A stretch of 64,000 nt of DNA from Adenanthera pavonina. Its lineage: Eukaryota; Streptophyta; Magnoliopsida; Fabales; Fabaceae. The stretch lies in assembly GCA_026686845.1 (NCBI GenBank), contig JAIVEN010000004.1, positions 29,048,827-29,112,826 of the forward strand. Direction: 5' to 3'. Made by a program: the position numbers and the translations under genes. The notes below the pieces were generated by a model. It had not been told where the DNA came from. It worked only from the letters and a program-made list of their open reading frames with translations, and searched no databases. This document shows, piece after piece, positions 1 through 12,362 of the stretch; positions within the stretch are counted from its first letter, which is position 1, and the number at the start of each line of letters is the position of its first letter.

Positions 1-98
1 TGTCAGTGAAGTTATTTATATAATAGCATATATCTCAATGTGTTATCATTTACCTCAAATAGCAAATTTTAAACGGGGCAGGTTCTTCAGCAGTCAGC

Positions 99-145
99 AA
101 GTCAGTATATATTTGTTGGCCAGAAAAAAAAAGTTAGTGTATATT
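99..145 (+). mobile_element. Ultra-short A-tailed insertion 1
   Basis: A 19 nt insert (114-132) ends in nine A and begins 'tgttggccag'. It is flanked by direct repeats 'gtcagtatatatt' (101-113) and 'gttagtgtatatt' (133-145), which differ at two bases. The pattern fits a very short retroposed insert with a target-site duplication. It is the weakest of the eight listed because both repeats are AT-rich. Confidence 0.4.
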
Positions 146-292
146 CAGCAGACTTAAGGTACTTATAAACCTTCCTTCCATATCGTAAACCTTTCAATTT
201 TCAATTTCTATCTCTCAATGCTTTAGAGCTCCACTAAATGAGTTTATGTAATAACATAAATCACAAGATTTATCCTCCAATGCATTTAGTAG

Positions 293-362
293 ATACATAC
301 CAAGTGAGATTAGAAACTTAACATTGCTTTAAAAATTATATTCACACCGCAACCTTTTCACA
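293..362 (+). pseudogene. LRR exon relic
   Basis: Reading 'gatacataccaagtgagat' onward gives an LRR of the form YIPSEIRNLTLL, then a TAA, then KLYSHRNLFT, followed by a GT (gtgtgc). This matches the last LRR of the exon at 7063-7425 (YIASEIGNLTILQELFLNSNFFT) almost position for position, including the splice position. One glutamine codon has become TAA. It is a decayed paralogous exon. Confidence 0.6.
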
Positions 363-512
363 TGTGTGCTCTTTGAACCATTGCAAATCTCCTACTCTAT
401 GTTCTTAACAAATATATTATAAGTGCAATTTTGTGCTTTGAGATTGCTCAAAAGTCAAAACCGTGTCAATAAGCCCATTAAAAACTTTATTGAGGTTCAA
501 GAGCTATATACT

Positions 513-3202
513 TGTCACGACCCAAAATCCAGGCCATGACCGGCGCATAGACTAAGTTAGCACATGCCTACTTAGCCTAGCAAGCCTAACACAAAAACTT
601 ATACAACTAGTCAATTTAAATAAAAACTAAATTGAACTACCAAAATACTTTGAACAATCACTCACAGTTCATAACTTATTTCATTCCTCATACCCAAAAA
701 CAAATAAAAGTAAAGAATCAACAAATAGATAAGGTTATCTAAGTCAATAGGACTCGATCGTAACTCCACTATAGTAGTCACGTCACCACGGGATCTGCGT
801 TATCATAAAACTATAGATGTCCTATCGAATGTCCAAGAAGTATGATCTCCCTAGGGTGCGTTATTCAACTACCTGCTGATCTGAAAATATGAAAATATGA
901 GGGGTGAGTCTACCACTGACTCAGTGAGAGCATAAACAACAAAGTGCACAGAAGGGAAACAAAGGTCACAAGAGTTTTTCAAAATAATCTTACAAGTATA
1001 TCTATCTATATTTAAATCAATCATCTATATACAAAACACTTTTATGCCAACAACAAGGGATCAATACAAAATACTATTTCACTCATCCAATAGAAAGGAA
1101 GGTTCCCTTAGAATACTAAATGCTATCACACTAAGCACATCACAAAATCTATTTTCCACATCCTATAACAAATGGTGGGGAATAACCGTCCCACATAATA
1201 ATATAATAATATCTTATATACCGCAAGAGAAATAGCCGTCTCACCCGATAATTTATATAATGTTATATCTCATATAAATAAATGTGAGGAATAACCGTCT
1301 CACATGCTAAATACTCATGTTACAAATCAATTAAGCTCATGCCCAAAATGAAGAAACTAGTAGATCAAAGAAAAAGAGAAAAGAAAGCAGAGAAAAAAAA
1401 ATGCTATAATCGGAAATTAAACTCAGCAAACCTTAAGATCTAGAAGTGTAAAAAGAAAATGAAGGAAAACATATTTTGGATTTGCTTCCCAAACAAGGCA
1501 GAATATACAACAAGGGGAATAAGTAAAAATGATTTGAGGCTAGGGGAAAATAGAGATGGTACAAAATGAATGGCGACACCTTGCCATCTATACACTCACC
1601 AGTTGGGACCGATAGTATAGATCCCCTTTTCCCTTCCACTAAGATTCAATCACAGTTGTTCAAGTTTCACCAATACCACCTAAAATTTGTATCACATAAA
1701 TACATTAATACTTCTACTCAAATTTATCTTATCTTCTACCACCAATGGAATATATCCTTAGATATTAATCCTAACTCTCTTTACTCTAAGTTTTTATGGT
1801 TCTCACTAAAATAAAATTTCTAAAATTCTTAATTATCAATTGAGTATATAAATTATCTTATAGTGTCATCAAGTGAAAATAAATGAATAAATAAAATAAT
1901 AATAATAGAATAAGTAAATTTCAGATTTATCATTTTATTTTATAAAATATAGAAGTTTGAAAAATAGTTGAAGTAAAGAAGCATTTACTGCAAATTAAAT
2001 ATAGCTATTTCTTGAAAAAGTTTACATAGTTGTGCTATTTACTAGTTTCCAGGGACCCATCCATCACCAAAAAAATGTATTACCATCAATTTATATTTCC
2101 TATGGTTCAAAAAGAAAGAGAAAACAAAAGAATTTGATATATAATATAAAAGGGAGCAATCTGGCAGTAGGAACGCTAATCACATAAGGCTTTGAAGAAT
2201 GAAACAAGAAAAAGGACATTTACTAAGACATCCTACTTTGCATCGAAAATAAATATGGCATCATATTTGAAGGACCAAACAATAAACAAAAGGATGGAAT
2301 CACTTTACCTATTATGGTTGATGATAACATGAGCGTGACTAAAATTTGGTAATGAAATAATGAATAAAGGATGAAAAATAGAACTTGAGAATGTATCTAT
2401 GTATAAAACAGATGAAAGATTTGGCTAGAACAAGGAATGAGAGAAAAATTATGAAGAAAAGTTGAGAGCTTTCTTGATCAGAGTGGCACTGAGTCTTGCG
2501 GCAGAAAACGGACTAATGAGATAGCAATACTAAGGTTCTCTATCTATATTAGATTTAGAATAAGATTTTAAATCATTATCTTAGATACTTTAAAAAAATA
2601 ATAATTAAAAGATTCACGATAAGATTTTAAATCATTATCTTAGATTCTTTAAAAAAATAATAATTAAAATATCCACGATAATATTTTAAATCATTATCTT
2701 AGATTCTTTAAAAAAAATAATTAAAAGATCCACGATAATATTTTAAATCATTATCTTAGATACTTTAAAAATAATAATTAAAAGATCCACGATAATATTT
2801 TAAATCATTATCTTAGATACTTTAAAAATAATAATTAAAAGATTCACGATAAGATTTTAAATCATTATCTTAGATTCTTTAAAAAAAATAATTAAAAGAT
2901 CCACGATAATATTTTAAATCATTATCTTATATACTTTAAAAATAATAATTAAAAGATCCACAATAAGATTTTAAATCATTATCTTAGATACTTTAAATAG
3001 TAATAATAATCAAAAGATTTATCTCAAAATTTAAACTCAATTTTAAAAATATATATATATATATATATATTAATCTACTAGATATCTAAATATCAAGAAA
3101 AAAAATTCCTAAGTATATCTCAAAATGACTCCATAAAATAATTGCTAAAAAAAATATTATATATTTATTTATAACTTTTTTTTTTTCACTAAGGGTATCA
3201 CA
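513..3202 (-). mobile_element. Solo LTR, Ty3/gypsy Tekay-like (copy 1)
   Basis: The 2690 bp sequence begins TGTCACGACCC and ends GGGTATCACA. It is flanked by perfect 5 bp duplications ATACT at 508-512 and 3203-3207. The same LTR flanks the internal region of the chromovirus at 28114-32725, which fixes its coding orientation as minus (TGTGATACCC to GGGTCGTGACA). A third copy, reversed, is at 44051-46648. No internal region or second LTR is present, so this is a solo LTR left by LTR-LTR recombination. Short ORFs at 1044-1235 and 1566-1814 fall inside it and have no recognisable product. Confidence 0.88.
2562..3022. repeat. LTR-internal tandem repeat, about 8 units of 57-60 bp
   Basis: Eight head-to-tail units contain 'aaatcattatcttaga' followed by a 'tactttaaaaa' or 'ttctttaaaaa' tract and 'ataattaaaagat'. 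The matching part of the LTR at 27870-27930 has one unit and that at 44135-44275 has two, so the array expanded within this LTR family. It lies close to the 5' (U3) end in coding orientation. Confidence 0.85.
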
Positions 3203-3207
3203 ATACT

Positions 3208-5536
3208 TTTTTTTTTCCCTTTTATATGCAAGTCTGAAGATATATTTTGATCACTATAACAAAAAAAACCAGTTTTGATTAAAGAAAAAAAATTCAAGAA
3301 CAATTGTGTAATGATGTTGTATCTATAAATTATTTCCTTGAAAAGAGCTAACTACTGGGTCTTACTGAAAGAAAATCCATGATAGGAGAGAGACAGAAGA
3401 ATCCCAAAATAGATATCAATACGTGCCAATAAATATTGCCATCATTTTTTTTCTGGACTCACTGTAGCTTACTCTCCAACTCCTAATTTTACACTATGTG
3501 GAACAAACTTTCTAAAAGAATTGTTTGTAATAACTAAATATTTGTAAACAAATATGGCTTCAAAAGTATATTTATGAAAATTCAATATTTTTATTTAAGA
3601 AAGATAAAATAATTAACTGGTCACTAAATCATTTTTAAAGAATCTTTTGATTGTTATATTTTGCCAAATTCCTTTTGTAGTTATGTCACATGTTGGTATT
3701 ATAATATATGTGCATTCAATTTTAATATTATATCAGAGCCATATATTTATACATGTGCATTTGTTTCAATATTATATTAAAATAAAATGTTATATTGTAA
3801 ATTCATATATGTGTTAGAATTTTTGTTTTGATATATATCATCATTTACGCTAAAGGATGATTCTTCAGTTACTAATATTTAATAGATATTGTTTATTAGA
3901 TCTCAAGACTTTTTAAAATTACTTCTTTATTTGTTTGAAAAGGACTTTTGTTTTTATTAGAACTTAAGACTTGTCAAACTGTGGATATTGGGCTTTTGAA
4001 CATGTTAATATATATTTATATGTAACGATGCCATATTTTACCGAATCACTTTTCTACATGTTCGTATTTATAATTAAATTGTGCATTTCAATATTATATT
4101 AATATGTTAATTATAATCATTTATGCTAAAGAATGGTTCTTTAGTTACTGCTAACATTTAATAGATGTTGTTTATTAGATCTGCGGACTTTTAAAAATTA
4201 TTTCTTTATTGTTCGAACTCTTTTTTTTTGTTTGCTAAACTGAACTAGATTTTTTCTCTCAATTAGAACTCAAGACTCGTCAATTTATCAAGAAAAAAAA
4301 AAAAAGAACTTAAGACTGGTCAAACTGTGGACCTTGGGCTTTTGAAGATGTTAATATATATAAAAAAAATGTGTGTAATGATGCCATATTTTACCGAATC
4401 ACTTTTGTACATGTTGGTATTTATAATTAAATGTGTATTTATTTTAAATATTATATTAACATGTTAATTATAAATCTGTGTGTATGCTAGAATTTTTTTT
4501 TGTTTTTATCTAGCTATTTACGCTTAAGAACAAATTTCTAGTAACTTTTTTATGGCAAATACTAGTTAAGACTTGTTAAAAGTGCTCCTTTACTTATTTG
4601 GAAAGTCAGTTAAAAAATAGAAAAAAAAGAACAATTTTTTAATGACATTGAACTGATAGAAATTTTTTGCAAAAGTTTTTTTTTTGGCAAAGTTTATTTC
4701 TTTACATGTGACAAATATAATGACATTTTTTATTTAACAGACACGCAAGTAAATGAGTTTGGGCCGGGACATATCTCGAACCCGTTTCAACCTTTTTTTT
4801 TTATCCACGAAAGGCTTCAAAACTTGAAAACTACAATGTGATGACAATTTCTCATGTTTATTGTCTGGGAAAAATTTTGCTTATCATAATGCATTGTAAA
4901 TTTTCTTTTTCTTTAAATTAGATACGACAATAAAAGTTCTATGATATGTAGTTTTGCGTATAGTTTTGGCTTCTATTGGTCAATCTAAATTTATCTAATT
5001 TTTTGAAAAATATATTTTATTTTCACTTTTTTTCCATACAACGAAAAAAAATATTTTTTTTCACTTTTATACTTTGGGTTTAGTCAAAACAATACAAAAA
5101 ATAGAAAACCTTTATTTTATATTCTCATTTATATGAAATTCTTCTTTAAAAAATTAAATTGTGTTTATTAAAAAACAAAACTCAATATTCCATAGTAAAT
5201 ATCTATTTAGGAGAAAAATATCTTTTTGTTTGTTCAGGAAGCTAGATATAGGAGAAAAATATAAAAAAAAAACATTTGTGTGATGCTATTGATGTTGACT
5301 ATATAATTTATTAAAAAGTTCAACACAAGTGAAACTTTTCAATTACTTTCTATATATATATATATATATTTGTTATAATAGATTTTTTTATACATCCCAA
5401 AAAATATTAAAAAGTTCATTGAGATTGAAAAAGTATGCATTTAGAAAATAATAAGTGCTACTTTTTTTTTCTTTTTGGTATGATTTCATACACATTAGCA
5501 TGCATAGCAATATGATTTTTTTATGCCACATTGCAG
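3208..5536 (+). repeat. Intron with repeated modules
   Basis: No gene is seen. The stretch holds repeats of a module containing 'gttatgtcacatgttggtat', an AT-rich run, 'gaatttttgttttgatat', then 'gattctttagttact' and 'aacttaagacttgtcaaa'. Copies begin near 3655, 4020 and 4375, with others near 6395, 7535, 8935 and 10925. 3987-4100 repeats at about 4336-4440, a shift near 350 bp. The block 4620-5010 recurs at 7890-8300. Confidence 0.6.
4265..4323 (+). mobile_element. Ultra-short A-tailed insertion 2
   Basis: A 21 nt insert (4284-4304), 'tttatcaag' plus an A run, lies between 'agaactcaagactcgtcaa' (4265-4283) and 'agaacttaagactggtcaa' (4305-4323), with two mismatches in 19. Paralogous intron modules near 3960 and 11102 carry a single uninterrupted copy of the flank, so this is an insertion with target-site duplication. 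Confidence 0.65.
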
Positions 5537-5680
5537 GAGATATTCCCAATGAAATTGGTGATTTGAGAAATGTGAACCTTATAAATTTAGGTTCTAATCA
5601 GCTTTTTTGCCGCATACCAAAAAGCATTAAAAACTTGAATATGCTTCAAGAGTTATCTCTTGATCACAATAAATTACAAG
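5537..5680 (+). pseudogene. LRR exon of 144 nt (2 LRRs) with lost donor
   Basis: After 'ccacattgcag' the exon reads GDIPNEIGDLRNVNLINLGS and continues to NKLQ, exactly two 24-residue LRRs. The single-LRR exons at 11408 and 15591 end 'caag' before 'gtatgctttcag'. Here 'caag' is followed by 'atattttttc', so the GT donor is AT. The open frame running on to 5913 is intron read-through, rich in F, I and L. Confidence 0.7.
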
Positions 5681-7062
5681 ATATTTTTTCATCAAATTAT
5701 GTTGTGCTTCTATCTGTTTTTCTTTTTATTTTATTATCATATGTTTTTCTGTGCATCACTATAAACTACATATTTCATTTTTATATTCATTTTCTTGTTC
5801 TTTATGTAGCTTTCCTTTGGAGGTTTTTTATTTGGGTCATTGCTTACATCAATTATATAATTCTAAAGCCTTCAAAATCAGATAATAGTCTCTCACAAAC
5901 ATTGTCCGGGTGAAATTTCATTCACTATGAAGCATATATAGTTAATAATTTTCTATTGCTTTAATTTACAAACAACAATGAAAGAAAAAGTGCATCTATA
6001 ATTTGCTGCTTTGCGTACAATTCTGGCTTCCATTGGTCAATCTAGATTCATCTATGATGGTCTTTTCCTTTTTCTTTTTTTGAATGATGCTCTTTGGTAC
6101 ATTATCTTTTTGACCCATGTTAGAATCTTAGATACAAGACAACATTTAAAATGTGTTCATATATTAATATCGAAGACAATAAGTGTCAAGAAACATTATC
6201 ATCATTTTTTTTCTTGTTCAAAATTAGTAGTTCACACTCCGTCTTTGTATTTTCATATATCAATGTATTTGTACTTATTAAATAAATATCTGTAACAAGC
6301 ATGCCCTAAAACGCTATATTTGTACAAATTAAATATTTTGACTTAAGACAGTCAAATTAATCAAATGTTCTTTAATCTATTTTATGTAATCTTTCGGATG
6401 TCATATTTTACTCAATCTCTTCAGCAGTTATGCCATATTTTGGTATTCATACATGCGCATTTATTTGCAATATTATATTAAAATGTTATATGGTAAATTC
6501 ATGTGTGATAGAATTTTTGTTTTGATATATAATCATTTATGCTTAAGAATCATTCTTTAGTTACTATTATTTAAAAAATGTTGTATATTGAGACTTAGGA
6601 CTTGCTAAAATTATAGAATTTTTTCCATAGTTGAGGAATATATTCCAAAATCCAATAATGCAATTCTGTGTGTGTGTGTGTATGGTCACTAGCTCCAACG
6701 CCTCACTTAATTATTCACGAATCTGTGAAAAAACGGGCGTCTAGGTCAATGGGTTATGTGGATAGTGGGTTCTTCAGCAAGTTACTACCACAAATGGAGA
6801 ACTCAATATATATATAATTATATATACACACACATATTTAAGACACACATGTCCATGTAAAACAACCGATGTGGGACTTGATTAACTCGAGGTCAAATAG
6901 GCACACGTCATTGATTACGTTGTTAAGTAAATAGCTGTTGTAAACTTCCAAATATATTTTTTTATCGTAAAGATTATATTTTACATGTTCTCTTAGTTCT
7001 TTTCTAATGTTATCTCATTACCATTAATTTGTTTGTTTTCTTTCTTGGTTATCACAATGCAG

Positions 7063-7425
7063 GAGATATTCCCAAAGAGATTGGTGATCTACAAAATCTG
7101 AAAATTCTATGTTTAGATACTAATAAGCTTTCTGGCCAAATACCATCAACTATCTTCAATATATCAGAGTTGCAACGTATTGATTTGAGTTGGAATAATT
7201 TGTTGGGAAGCATTCCCTCTAATATATGTCATGGACTTCCAAAATTACAATCTTTGCATCTTCAAGTCAATAGATTATCTGGAGTCATGCCATCTGGTTG
7301 GATACAATGCAAGGAGCTTAAATCGCTATATTTAACTGACAATGCATTCAATGGATACATAGCAAGTGAGATTGGAAACTTGACAATACTTCAAGAATTA
7401 TTTTTAAACAGCAACTTCTTTACAG
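7063..7425 (+). CDS. LRR exon of 363 nt (5 LRRs)
   Basis: The acceptor is 'atcacaatgcag' and the donor 'gtacgtgc'. The exon encodes five LRRs with the plant consensus LxxLxLxxNxLxGxIP, starting DIPKEIGDLQNLKILCLDTN. One LRR has 25 residues, which explains 363 rather than 360 nt. It is phase 1 on both ends and has no internal stop. The exon is intact within a damaged gene. Confidence 0.75.
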
Positions 7426-10134
7426 GTACGTGCTATGACGTATATGTCATGGTCTCTCTCTCTCTGTTTTTTTTTTTTTAATGATGATCTTTTATCATCA
7501 TTGTTTTTCTTAGTAGTTCATGCAAATCCCTTATGCAGTTATGCCATATATGTTGGTATTCATACATGTGCATTTATTTCCAATATTAATTATATTAAAA
7601 TGTTATATAATAAACTCATGTGTATGATTCTATATATAGTCATTAGCTCCAGCGCCTTATGAATTGTGAAAAATGGGCCGGGTCTTAAGTCATTTTGGGC
7701 TTAAAGATTCTTCTTGATGGACTTCTCCCTCTCAAAACTTTAAAGCTCCATTCGTTGAATTTATTTATATAATAACATAATTAATACAATTAACAAATCA
7801 AGGACTCTATTGCATCATCGAATGTACTTGAAGGTTGAGTATGGAAGATCAATTTGTTTATTTGTTTGGATGTCAGTTAAAAACATAAAGAAAGATCAAT
7901 TTTTTAATCACATTGAACTCATAGAATTTTTTGCAAAGCTAAATACAAGTGACAAATACAAATGACATTTTTAATTTAATAGAGATGCAGGTAAATGAGT
8001 TTGGGCCGGGACATATGTCTGGTCTATAAATTTCAAACTCTAGACATTGAGGTCTTGTACATGTCAATACCCATTTCAATTTTTTTTTAGTGACAAAAAT
8101 CCTCAAAACTTGAAAACTACAATATGATGACAGTTTCTCACGGTTATTGTCGGGAAGAAATTTTGTTTATCATCATCAGTAGTAACTTTTGTTTTGCTTT
8201 AAATTACAAACAACAATAAGAGTGGTATAATATATAGCTTCGTGTAAGTTTTAGCTTCCATTGGTCAACCTAAATTCATCTAATTTCTTGGAAAATATAC
8301 TTTATTTAACAATCTCATAGATGATATCACTTTAGTGCATATAACTCCACTAGTTCATTGCAGGTATTGTAAATTGACTTCGAAATTGTCAACTTGAACC
8401 ATTCAAACTAGATAGCTACAAAGTCTGTGACACCTAAATAAGTTTTAGTAACTTTATTTCTGAAAAATAAATTCCTATATAGAAACTTTTAAAAAATAAA
8501 TTAAATTCATTATGAGCAGAAGCATTGGGGCTAAAGTCATTAAGGAGAGGGACAAATAGATCGCACCAAAATAAATATCATTAAGTATTAGTAAATATTG
8601 CCATCATTATTTTACAAAATTAATCATTTAGACCCTTGCTAGAATTTTAGATTTCATACGGCATTTAAAATGTTTTTAAGTATAATTAAATATCTAAGCT
8701 GTACCATAAGTGTAAAACATGTTGTCATCATTGTTTCTTCTGGTTCAGTGTTTGTAGTTTTCTCATCAACTCTTAATTTTACATATTGCACGAAACAAAG
8801 TCTTTAAAATATTTGCTTGAAATATCTACATGTTTGTAAACACAAGTATGCCTTGAAAGGAACAAATGTGATAATTAAGTATACTTATTTATGAAACAAA
8901 AAATTAAGTGTTCATTAGATCTTTTTTGAAGAATTATTTGGATAATATATTTTACTGAATTCATTTTCTAGTCATATCACATGTTGGTATTGATATATGT
9001 TTATTTAATTTTAATATTATATTATTAGAGGCTTATATTATGTTATGTATGTGTGTCCAAGAACTTTTGTTTTAACATAAGAATGATTCTTTAGTTACCG
9101 TTCACTTAACAGATATTGCTTAACGGATGACATTGTATTGTCGTGTCAGGTAGTCCCAACTCCCAAGCAACTTCCCTCTCTCTCCAATCTCACCCTTTGA
9201 TTAGTTGCTGTGCCCACTCTCTTGTGTTGTCTCACATGAATACAAGCAATCTAGAAACTTTGACTAAGAAGTAACTTGATCATGGGTTAATGAGATATTA
9301 TTTTTTTCACTTTCTGTCTTCGTGTTCATCTTCAAAGAATTTCTTGGAAAAACATATGCAGATTTTTGGGGAAAATATGTGCAAATATCTTACTATATAA
9401 ATCAATTTTTCTCTTTGACATTAATAATCTTTTAGTTAAACCTTAAAATATGTTAAATGGCTGTGTTTGTATGTATTTGAATAATAAAATATTATAACAC
9501 CTCATCATTTTAAGTGACAAGAATGACTGATGCTTCATTCGGATTTTCAAGAAATTAAAAAATCTGTGATATATCTTCTTTTTCTCTTAATGTAGATTTA
9601 TTTATAATTATAATTTTAGTACATTGATATTATACATGTAACAATACACATCATATACAAAACATCTTTTGTATTTTTTTAGAATAATAACAAGTATTTT
9701 GTGAGTTCTTGAAATTAATTGAGGTAAACTGAAAAATAAATAAATTTAAATTCAAAGAAATTAAAAATAACATGTTTTTTGCTTTATAACACGTAGATGA
9801 AAGTTGTCATCAGTTCACTATGGTACTAATTTTGGACTTTAGTGGCAACAAATGGGATTCTCACTCCTACTTTTGACTAGACTTCAGTTGGTCCTCGACT
9901 AATTCAATGTTAGTCGCTCCTAACTCACATGCCTTAGAATTTCACCATTTTCTTCAACGCAAGTTTGCTCTATTTCACAAAACTTTATCTGGGTTTTCTA
10001 TTTCATGAAGTTCTATACATAATCTATTTACTATATAGTTTGAAAAATTTGACAATAAAATAAAAGTTATTTAACAATCTCTTATTGCTATAGTTATTTA
10101 ACAATCTCATAGATGATGTCACTTTAGTGCATAT

Positions 10135-10183
10135 AACCCTATTAGTTCATTTGGCAAAAAAAAAAAAAACCCCACTAGTTCAT
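10135..10183 (+). mobile_element. Ultra-short A-tailed insertion 3
   Basis: The insert 'tggc' plus eleven A (10152-10166) lies between 'aaccctattagttcatt' (10135-10151) and 'aaccccactagttcatt' (10167-10183), with two mismatches in 17. The tandem copy near 8336-8355 has one uninterrupted 'actccactagttcatt', which is the empty site. Confidence 0.7.
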
Positions 10184-10295
10184 TGTAGGTATTGTAAATT
10201 GACTTTGAAATTGTCAGCTTGAACCATTCAAACTAGATAACTACAAAGATTGTAACACCTAAATAAGCCTCAGTAACTTTATTTTTTAAAATAAA

Positions 10296-10490
10296 TTCCT
10301 ATATAGAAACTTTCTTTTTTGGTAGAAAACATAGGTATACTCTTATTGGAGGTAATCCTATTTGAGGCACTATTGAATACTAAATGTGGATACCTCTCCC
10401 AATCAGAATTCAAACCTTGGTTTATTACTTTATAAGGGATTAACTCTTCCTGCTAGACCCAACTCCCATTGGTTCCTATATAAAAACTTT
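10296..10490 (-). mobile_element. tRNA-derived SINE with 18 bp target duplication
   Basis: A 159 bp insert (10314-10472) is flanked by 'ttcctatatagaaacttt' (10296-10313) and 'ttcctatataaaaacttt' (10473-10490), one mismatch in 18. The tandem copy near 8470 has a single uninterrupted site. On the minus strand the insert shows an A-box-like 'gtctagcaggaag', a B-box-like 'ggtttgaattc', and a 3' end 'gttttctaccaaaaaag'. These are the polymerase III promoter boxes and A-rich tail of a SINE. Confidence 0.75.
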
Positions 10491-11407
10491 TTAAAAAATA
10501 AATTAAATTCATTATGGGTAGAGGCATTAGGGGGCCAAAGTCATTAAGGAGAGAAACAGATGGATCCCACCAACATAAATATCATTAAATATCAGTAAAT
10601 ATTGCCATCATTGTTTTACAAAATTATCATTTAGACCGTTGCTAGAATTTTGGATTTCATATGGCATTTAAAACGTTTTAAAGTATAATTAAATATTTAG
10701 GCCATACAATAAGTGTAAAAAATGTTGTTTCTCCTAGATCAATGTTTGTAGTTTTCTCACCAACTCTTAATTTTACATATTGCATGAAACAAAGTCTTTA
10801 AAATATTTGTTTGCCATATCTAAATATTTGTAAATAAGTATGCCTTGAAAGGTATATATGTGATAATTAAGTATATTTATTTAAGAAACAAAAAATTAAG
10901 TGTTCATTAAATCTCTTTCAAAGAATTATTTGGATAATATATTTTGCTGAATTTATTTTCTAGTCATATCACATGTTGGTATTGATATATGTGTAATTAA
11001 TTTTAATATTATATTAGAGGCTTATATTATGTATGTGTGTACAAGAACTTTTGTTTTAACATAAGAATGATTCTTTAGTTACTGTTCACTTAATAGATAT
11101 TGCTTAGAACTTAAGACTCATCAAAAGTACCTTTTGTATGGAAAGTCAATTATTTTTCCTAGAAAAAATGCAACAAAGAACGATTGTTTAATGATTTTTC
11201 TTTTTTACCGTTTGCCAAAGTTTGATGACGTTGCATATATAAAATTTATTTCAACTTTTAGTACTTGTGAATTGCAAAAATATAAAATATGCCTTTTTTT
11301 GCCAAAGAAGTTTCGCAGGCTATACCTTATGTGTCGTAATATTGCACAGAAGTCAAGCAATGCTTCAATAGATTTATTGTTAATATGGTTATTTATTCAT
11401 ATTGCAG

Positions 11408-11479
11408 GCTACATACCAAGCAGCATTGGAAACTTGATATCGCTTCAAAGCTTGCATCTTAGTCATAATAACATACAAG
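11408..11479 (+). CDS. LRR exon of 72 nt (1 LRR)
   Basis: The sequence 'attcatattgcag' precedes GYIPSSIGNLISLQSLHLSH and NNIQ, followed by donor 'gtatgc'. The exon is exactly one 24-residue LRR and is phase 1 at both ends, so it can be added to or removed from the chain without changing frame. It is intact. Confidence 0.75.
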
Positions 11480-12160
11480 GTATGCTTTCAGCAAGTTATA
11501 TATCAGAAATTAAATATATCAGAAACCCTTGTGTTAGTAGCTTTGAAACGCATAGTTTTGGGAAATATTCAATTGACATCGCAATGTGAAGCTTAAAGAC
11601 ATACAAAACGCAAATTTCAAGGTGCCCCCCACATTGCACACTTAAGTCCATGCTTTGCTATCAACGTAATTTTTCTTCACTAATCACCTAAAAATCAAGA
11701 TTTATTAATGGTTCAGCACATATATACTTAAATCTGTTAAAAATCTCTCACTTTTAGCTCACATATCACCAATGCACATTTACACTTACCTCTTAACTAA
11801 TTTACTAAATCACTATTTGCAACAAATTCTTGGGAAAATGTGCCAAATATGAGGCTAGATTAAATTTGTCTTAAAAAACAAAAGAAAAGTTGGATTCTAT
11901 TTTATAATATTATTGATATTGATGATTCAACTATTTGTAATTGGGCCGAAAGGGGAAAAAACTATTTTCAAAGCTTTTTGGATATGGAATATCTTTCACT
12001 TTTATACATGTCATAACTTTTAGATTTACAAATTAAGCTTCAAAATGCATAAAAATTATGCATTCCACAAACTTTAAGTGTTGCTAAATTTTCTTTTAAA
12101 TAATTTTTTGCGCATCACATTTATTAAAGAAAAAAAGCATGAAACAATTTCAGCAAATTA

Positions 12161-12215
12161 TAAGTGATCTTCATTATAGTCCCCCACCAAAAAAAAAATG
12201 TAAGTGCTCTTCATT
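12161..12215 (+). mobile_element. Ultra-short A-tailed insertion 4
   Basis: A 25 nt insert (12176-12200) contains 'cccccacc' and ten A. It lies between 'taagtgatcttcatt' (12161-12175) and 'taagtgctcttcatt' (12201-12215), with one mismatch in 15. Confidence 0.65.
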
Positions 12216-12362
12216 TTGCTTTTAATATGATAATTTCAATTATGCATATGCAATGATAGCAATATTAAGTTTTACTAAGTTGTTTGGCCCTATAATAAGA
12301 GGCATTATTAGACTTTTGAAATAAAAAAAATTTACATTAGAAACTTGAAAAAATAGAATATG

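Larger units (their letters stand above)
1..512 (+). other. Intron-like DNA of the LRR kinase locus
   Basis: No open gene is present. The stretch resembles introns further right: the part around 190-290 (LRR exon relic just after) matches 7700-7800, sharing the run through 'aagctcca...' and 'aataacataa'. The LRR kinase locus therefore probably began left of this window, and the solo LTR at 513 entered one of its introns. Confidence 0.5.
8300..11125 (+). repeat. Large tandem duplication inside an intron
   Basis: 8306-9120 and 10088-11110 are the same intronic sequence repeated in tandem. Shared landmarks are 'atctcatagatgat' with 'actttagtgcatataac', 'gttcattg(c/t)aggtattgta' and the module ending 'tagttac(c/t)gttcactta'. 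The right copy carries a SINE and an ultra-short A-tailed insertion that the left copy lacks. The segment 9121-10080 between them is unassigned and has no recognisable gene. Confidence 0.7.

Noticed and set aside
2562..3022. CRISPR-like array
   Set aside because: The units are contiguous with no unique spacers, lie inside an LTR, and the genome is a plant.
4660..4700. A ninth ultra-short insertion ('gcaaaag', T run, 'gcaaag')
   Set aside because: The flanking repeat is only 6-9 nt and AT-rich. The paralogous site near 7915 does not align cleanly.
5455..5913. 152-codon ORF as an independent gene
   Set aside because: Only 5537-5680 is LRR coding; the rest is flanking intron read-through.
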